A stretch of DNA of 34,830 nucleotides from Prevotella sp. UBA2444 (GTDB lineage Bacteria; Bacteroidota; Bacteroidia; Bacteroidales; Bacteroidaceae). The DNA is taken from positions 1-34,830 of the forward strand of contig DDQK01000031.1 in the NCBI GenBank assembly GCA_002342665.1. Reading direction: 5' to 3'. The position numbers and the translations under genes are program-made. The notes beneath the pieces were generated by a model. That model was not told where the DNA came from. It searched no databases and saw only the letters and a program-made list of their open reading frames with translations. Shown one piece after another: positions 30,785 to 34,830 of the stretch (position 1 is its first letter; every line of letters begins with the position of its first letter).

Positions 30785-32464
30785 ATGTTCAGTCATCTAT
30801 TCCTAGACATCGATGCCGGCACCATCAACTGGTCGAGGGCGCAGTTTGCCCTCACGGCTATCTACCACTGGCTCTTCGTACCGCTCACCCTCGGACTGGC
30901 GGTCATCATGGGCATCATCGAGACGCGTTACTACCGCACCAGACTGGCCCTCAACAAGGGCCAAGCTGACGTCGCTGCCGACGTCGACTTCTGGCGCAAC
31001 GCTGCCAAATTCTGGCAGAAACTCTTCGGCATCAACTTTGCCATGGGCGTAGCCACGGGCATCATCCTCGAGTTCGAGTTCGGCACCAACTGGTCGAACT
31101 ATTCATGGTTCGTGGGCGATATCTTCGGTGCCCCGCTAGCCATCGAGGGCATCGTGGCCTTCTTCATGGAGTCCACCTTCGTGGCCGTCATGTATTTTGG
31201 TTGGAAGAAGGTGTCACCGGGGTTCCACCTGGCCTCCACCTGGCTCACCGGCCTCGGCGCCACCATCTCCGCCTGGTGGATTCTCGTGGCCAACGCCTGG
31301 ATGCAGTATCCCGTGGGCTGTGAGTTCAACCCCGACACGATGCGCAACGAGATGGTCGACTTCCTGGCCGTAGCTTTCTCGCCCTTCGCCGTGGGCAAGT
31401 TCTGCCACACGGTCATCTCCGCCTGGATCATCGGCGCCGTATTCTGCGTAGGCGTCTGCAGCTGGTATCTCATGAAGCGCCGCGAGACGCGACTGGCCAC
31501 CGAGAGCCTCAAGATCGGGGCCTGGGTGGGACTGATTGCATCGCTCGGAGCCGCTTTTACGGGCCATATCAGCGGACAGCAGGTGGCCAAGGTGCAGCCC
31601 ATGAAACTCGCTGCCATGGAGGCACTCTACAATGGCGGCACCAAACAGGGACTGACGGCCATCGGCTGGGTGAATCCCTTCCAGCAGCCCGACTTCACCA
31701 CCGAGGAATCGCCGGCCCTGAAGATCGACATACCATACGCTCTCTCCATCATGGCCACCGACGATCCGCACGGCTACGTGCCGGGCATCAACGATATCCT
31801 CGACGGCTATACACGGCCTGACGGCACCATAGAGCCATCGGTCTACGAGAAGATGCAGATGGGGCAGCAGGCCATCACGTCACTGGCTTCCTACCGCCAG
31901 GCCAAGAAGAACGGCGATGCCCAGAAAGCAGCCACCGAACTGGCCGTGCTGAAGGACAACATCCAGTACCTGGGCTACGGCTACATCAAGGATCCCACCG
32001 ACGTGGTACCCAACATCCCCATCAACTTCTGGGCCTTCCGAGTGATGGTGGGCCTCGGCATGGTGTTCATACTGTTCTTCGCCCTGATGCTCATCCTGTC
32101 GTACAGGATACCTTACGTGTCGATCATCGTGCGCCGGCTGCTGTCCTCCTTCGGACTGCTACCCGAGACCCATGCCGACACCACGGGAGTCACCGGGCTG
32201 CCCGACTGGCACTACTGGCTCGCCATCGCACTCATCCCACTGGCCTATGTCGCCTCGGAGAGTGGATGGCTCGTAGCAGAGTTCGGCAGACAGCCCTGGA
32301 CCATCCAGGACATGCTGCCCACCAGGGCCGCCGTCTCCGACCTCCACTCCTCCTCGGTCATGATCACCTTCTTCCTCTTCCTGATTCTCTTCACCACCAT
32401 GCTGGCCGTAGAGATCAGCATCCTGCTCAAGCAGATAGCCAAGGGACCTGAATACGAACATTAA
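30785..32464 (+). CDS. cydA: Cytochrome bd ubiquinol oxidase subunit I
   Basis: A 559-residue CydA. Heme ligand candidates are His28 (AIYHWLFVPLTLG), His208 (KFCHTVISAW) and Met421 (FWAFRVMVGLG), matching the E. coli His19, His186 and Met393. The acidic FEFGTNWS and the family motif GRQPW (EFGRQPWTIQDMLPT) are intact. The periplasmic Q-loop is about residues 262-410 and includes the conserved QPMKLAAMEA. Nine or so helices are visible. Subunit I oxidises quinol and carries hemes b558, b595 and d, reducing O2 to water. It is about 35 residues longer than the E. coli protein, mostly in the Q-loop. It is 11 bp ahead of cydB. Confidence 0.97.
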   Translation: MFSHLFLDIDAGTINWSRAQFALTAIYHWLFVPLTLGLAVIMGIIETRYYRTRLALNKGQADVAADVDFWRNAAKFWQKLFGINFAMGVATGIILEFEFGTNWSNYSWFVGDIFGAPLAIEGIVAFFMESTFVAVMYFGWKKVSPGFHLASTWLTGLGATISAWWILVANAWMQYPVGCEFNPDTMRNEMVDFLAVAFSPFAVGKFCHTVISAWIIGAVFCVGVCSWYLMKRRETRLATESLKIGAWVGLIASLGAAFTGHISGQQVAKVQPMKLAAMEALYNGGTKQGLTAIGWVNPFQQPDFTTEESPALKIDIPYALSIMATDDPHGYVPGINDILDGYTRPDGTIEPSVYEKMQMGQQAITSLASYRQAKKNGDAQKAATELAVLKDNIQYLGYGYIKDPTDVVPNIPINFWAFRVMVGLGMVFILFFALMLILSYRIPYVSIIVRRLLSSFGLLPETHADTTGVTGLPDWHYWLAIALIPLAYVASESGWLVAEFGRQPWTIQDMLPTRAAVSDLHSSSVMITFFLFLILFTTMLAVEISILLKQIAKGPEYEH

Positions 32465-32475
32465 AACAGAAATAT

Positions 32476-33624
32476 ATGACATACGATTTCCTTCAGCACT
32501 ACTGGTGCTTCATCGTTTCGCTGCTGGGCGCGCTGCTCGTGTTCCTGCTCTTCGTCCAGGGAGCCAACTCCGTGGCTGGCAGCCTCGGAGGCTCTGAGGA
32601 GGGCCGACGCCTGGTCTACAACTCCACAGGCCGCAAGTGGGAGTTCACCTTCACCACCCTCGTCACCTTCGGAGGTGCCTTCTTCGCCTCCTTCCCCCTA
32701 TTCTACTCCACCTCGTTCGGCGGGGCCTACTGGCTCTGGATGATCATCCTTTTCACATTCGTACTGCAGGCCGTCAGCTACGAGTTCCAGAACAAGCTGG
32801 GCAACCTGCTCGGGCCGAAGACGTTCCAGTTCTTCCTCACCCTCAATGGCATCCTCGGCCCCCTGCTCCTCGGTGGTGCCGTGGCCACTTTCTTCGAGGG
32901 TTCCAACTTCATTGTCGAGAAGAACAACATGATCGACCCAATGGCCATCACGCCCGTCATCAGTCGCTGGGCCAACGCCTCCCACGGCCTCGACGCCCTG
33001 CTCAATCCCTGGGTGCTCGTCTTCGGCTTCGCAGTCGTCTTCCTGGCCCGCGTACTGGGCATCCTCTACGTGATCAACAATGTCGCCGACGACATCATCC
33101 AGGCCCGTGCCCGCAAAAGCCTCATCGGCTCGGCCGTGCCCTTCCTGCTGCTCTTCGTGGCCTATCTGGTTCACTTGTTGCTCAAGGACGGCTATGCCTA
33201 CACAGACGAGGGCCTCATCTTCATGGAGCCCTACAAGTATCTCTCCAATCTGCTCGCGATGCCCTATGTGCTGGTGTTCCTGCTCTTCGGTATCGTCAGC
33301 GTGCTATGGGGCATAGGCATCGAGCTGTTCCGCGAGGATGAGCGAGGCAAGGGCATCTGGTATGCAGGAGCAGGAACCGTGGTCACCGTGCTGTGCCTGC
33401 TGCTCTGCGCTGCGTGGAACCACACGGCCTACTATCCCTCCACTGCCGACCTGCAGTCGTCGCTGACCCTGGCCAACTCCTGCTCCAGCGAGTTCACCCT
33501 GCGCACCATGTTCTGGGTGTCGCTGCTCGTGCCCTTCGTACTGGCTTACATCATCTATGCCTGGCGCGCCATCGACACGAAGAAGATCACCCGCGAGGAA
33601 ATCCAGTCCGACCACGCCTACTAA
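32476..33624 (+). CDS. cydB: Cytochrome bd ubiquinol oxidase subunit II
   Basis: A 382-residue CydB with an N-terminal LQHYWCFIVSLLGALLVFLLFVQGANS segment, about eight membrane helices, and typical loops such as WEFTFTTLVTFGGAFFASFPLFYSTSFGGAYWLW. It completes the bd-type oxidase with CydA. The gene is followed by a 12-bp-stem terminator starting 6 bp past the stop codon. Co-location with lutABC in the same window supports electron flow from lactate to quinol and O2, though the two operons are 27 kb apart. Confidence 0.95.
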   Translation: MTYDFLQHYWCFIVSLLGALLVFLLFVQGANSVAGSLGGSEEGRRLVYNSTGRKWEFTFTTLVTFGGAFFASFPLFYSTSFGGAYWLWMIILFTFVLQAVSYEFQNKLGNLLGPKTFQFFLTLNGILGPLLLGGAVATFFEGSNFIVEKNNMIDPMAITPVISRWANASHGLDALLNPWVLVFGFAVVFLARVLGILYVINNVADDIIQARARKSLIGSAVPFLLLFVAYLVHLLLKDGYAYTDEGLIFMEPYKYLSNLLAMPYVLVFLLFGIVSVLWGIGIELFREDERGKGIWYAGAGTVVTVLCLLLCAAWNHTAYYPSTADLQSSLTLANSCSSEFTLRTMFWVSLLVPFVLAYIIYAWRAIDTKKITREEIQSDHAY

Positions 33625-33629
33625 AGAAC

Positions 33630-33658
33630 AATCCCCGCCAGCATTCCTGGCGGGGATT
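33630..33658. terminator. Terminator after cydB, bidirectional
   Basis: AATCCCCGCCAG (33630-33641) and CTGGCGGGGATT (33647-33658) form a perfect 12-bp stem with a 5-nt loop, followed by ATTTTC. The convergent barrel gene ends at 33663, so the hairpin serves both strands. Confidence 0.9.
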
Positions 33659-33662
33659 ATTT

Positions 33663-34328
33663 TCAGAAGTTGACGCCTACCGTGGCGAAGAGCGAGCCGG
33701 TACGCGTGCTGTCGAAATAGTCCTGACTGATGTTCGACAGCCCGATGTCGTAGCCCACCTCCGCATAGAGCAAGTCGAACTGCATGCCCAGTCCCAGTCT
33801 CAGTCCGCCGTCGAAGCGCTTGAAGCCGTCCCTACCGAAGGAGCCGAAAGCCTGACGGTGGCCGAAGTCCTTGATATTGCCGCCGACGCCTCCCGACAGG
33901 TAGCCGCCGGCAAAGGGCTGGATGCAAAAGCCACGAGCCGCGTCGATACGATACTTCAGCAGGAGCGGCACCTCAATATAGTTCAGGCCGTAGGTGAACT
34001 TCGAACCCTCGTAGCGACCCTCACCACCTTTTTCTATATAGTAGACACCCGTCTCGAAATATACCGGCGAGGCGTAGCCCAACTGGAAGCCTGCCACGGC
34101 CCCCACGTTCAGTCCCGCCTTCATCGAGCCGCCGTGCAGATACTGGTCGTCAGACCTCACCGTAGCGAAGCTGCCGCCCAGGCGGAGTCCATAGTACACA
34201 TCGAGTGACATCACAGGCCTGTGGTACGTGGTGACCACATGACGGCGGTAGTAGTGCGGCCTGCCATACTGTGCCAGCGCCGGTATCGCGAGCGCCAGGC
34301 TCATCAGTGCAATCATCATTCTTTTCAT
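33663..34328 (-). CDS. PorT-like outer-membrane beta-barrel protein
   Basis: A 221-residue protein with a signal peptide (MKRMMIALMSLALAIPALAQ), a short basic, tyrosine/histidine-rich stretch (YGRPHYYRRHVVTTYHRP), then a barrel-like domain with strands such as MKAGLNVGAVAGFQLGYASPVYFETGVYYIEKGG and ending in phenylalanine (ATVGVNF). This matches the outer-membrane beta-barrel (OMP_b-brl_2/PorT-like) family of Bacteroidales. Its function is unknown. Promoter at 34360-34367. The partial AraC-family gene on the same strand upstream could regulate it, but nothing proves that. Confidence 0.8.
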   Translation of the reverse strand: MKRMMIALMSLALAIPALAQYGRPHYYRRHVVTTYHRPVMSLDVYYGLRLGGSFATVRSDDQYLHGGSMKAGLNVGAVAGFQLGYASPVYFETGVYYIEKGGEGRYEGSKFTYGLNYIEVPLLLKYRIDAARGFCIQPFAGGYLSGGVGGNIKDFGHRQAFGSFGRDGFKRFDGGLRLGLGMQFDLLYAEVGYDIGLSNISQDYFDSTRTGSLFATVGVNF

Positions 34329-34672
34329 AAGCGCATATCATTTTTATTGATTCACGCTGCAAAGATAGCTCCTTTCCCACATCAGAAAAAGGGATTTCCC
34401 CTAAATCAGACTGGGGGAATCCCTACCGTCACCTGATGGTGCAAACTTAAACTCCGGACCTGGCCCCAGTTTAAACGGAATGACACATTCTTACGTCAAT
34501 AAGTGAAAGATTACGCGTACCGTATAGGCGTACGCACGGTACGCGGGAGATTCTCAGAATGTGGTGACATTTCTGTCATTTGCGTCATCGGCGTCGCGTC
34601 ATCCGGATAGTCATGGGCACCTGAGTCATAGCAGTCATCATACCCAAGAATCTGTCCCCCTGACTAATACGA
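34329..34672. other. Repeat-rich non-coding stretch between the barrel and AraC genes
   Basis: No gene of normal size is seen. It contains the barrel promoter (34360-34367), a hairpin GGGATTTCCCC/GGGGGAATCCC (34391-34401 and 34413-34423, one G-U pair), a 6-bp inverted repeat TAAACT/AGTTTA (about 34447-34473), a 9-bp inverted repeat CGCGTACCG/CGGTACGCG (34514-34522 and 34537-34545), and six ATGAC pentamers on the minus strand between 34575 and 34638. An 18-codon minus-strand mini-ORF (34585-34641, MMTAMTQVPMTIRMTRRR) uses several of them. Its reality is doubtful. Confidence 0.6.
34360..34367 (-). promoter_or_regulatory. -7 box for the barrel gene at 33663-34328
   Basis: TATCTTTG on the minus strand, followed by CAGC, about 32 nt before the start codon. 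The expected -33 position reads CTTTT, a moderate match. Confidence 0.65.
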
Positions 34673-34830
34673 TTACTTGGTCGCCTTACGGTATTCCGAT
34701 GGAGTCATCTTGAATCGCTCGCGGAATAAGGTATTGAAGTGGCTGCGGGTAACAAAGCCGCTCATCTCAATGATGAGGCCTATCGAATGGTCGGTCTCGG
34801 CCAGCAGTTGTGCGGCATGTCGCAATCGCC
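34673..34830 (-). CDS. AraC family transcriptional regulator, C-terminus only
   Basis: Only 51 codons and a stop (complement of 34673-34675) are inside the window; the rest lies beyond the right edge. The residues RLRHAAQLLAETDHSIGLII, then MSGFVTRSHFNTLFRERFKM and TPSEYRKATK are the second half of an AraC/XylS DNA-binding domain, with the second helix-turn-helix (GFVTRSHFNTLFRERF) and the conserved TPSEYR. In Bacteroidales such ends belong either to stand-alone regulators or to hybrid two-component proteins; the missing N-terminus prevents a choice. Confidence 0.88.
   Translation of the reverse strand, partial: RLRHAAQLLAETDHSIGLIIEMSGFVTRSHFNTLFRERFKMTPSEYRKATK

Overview
The window looks like a chromosomal segment of a Bacteroidales bacterium, most likely Prevotella or a close relative. 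The evidence is the repeated Bacteroidetes-type promoter (-7 box TAnnTTTG, almost always followed by CA or CC), the absence of clear Shine-Dalgarno sequences, and the gene content: BspA-type leucine-rich repeats, a 'Fibrobacter major' domain protein, DUF4492 ahead of cydAB, PorT-like barrels, and a TonB-type protein with a four-cysteine N-terminus. Species cannot be fixed from sequence reading alone. No insertion sequence, phage, CRISPR array or tRNA was recognised.

Layout. 1-170: promoter and leader pointing left, probably of an rRNA operon that lies outside the window. 290-1018 (-): Bax-inhibitor-1 family membrane protein. 1205-3962 (+): lutABC-type lactate oxidation operon. 4024-11532 (-): one tightly packed nine-gene run read from a promoter at about 11,565: MATE exporter, cytidylate-kinase-like protein, YfcE-like phosphoesterase, small membrane protein, rfbB, purT, FdtA/QdtA-type cupin, FemAB/GNAT-like acyltransferase, DegT/FdtB-type aminotransferase. 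The last members plus rfbB suggest synthesis of an N-acylated dTDP-3-amino-3,6-dideoxyhexose for surface polysaccharide. 11911-13418 (+): TonB-domain protein translationally coupled to a small radical SAM activase-like protein. 13396-14313 (-): lipoprotein-like regulator, converging on and overlapping the radical SAM gene. 14654-17638 (+): subtilisin-like protease, xseA, xseB. 17647-18336 (-): outer-membrane barrel. 18523-24554 (+): ilvE, DUF975 protein, trmB, BspA-like LRR protein, Mrp ATPase, Fib_succ_major protein, closed by a strong terminator. 24592-30404 (-): coiled-coil membrane protein, TolC, HlyD and two ABC-2 permeases with no ATPase. 30541-33624 (+): DUF4492-cydA-cydB, closed by a terminator. 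33663-34328 (-): barrel protein. 34673-34830 (-): C-terminus of an AraC-family regulator cut by the window edge.

Metabolically, LutABC delivers electrons from lactate and cytochrome bd removes traces of O2, which suits an anaerobe tolerating low oxygen. The most interesting non-genic signals are: an 18-bp exact repeat forming the -33 region of two unrelated divergent promoters; a near-constant 24-nt spacing from the -33 start to the -7 box across ten promoters; two intergenic regions sharing GC-rich modules, one with three 42-bp tandem repeats; tandem 7-mer and 8-mer arrays that span the stop codon of one operon gene and the start region of the next; a small palindromic in-frame segment in xseA; and an unusual repeat-rich non-coding stretch at 34,380-34,645. 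The most promising gene-level leads are the four-Cys TonB/radical SAM pair and the unexpected acyltransferase in the amino-sugar operon.
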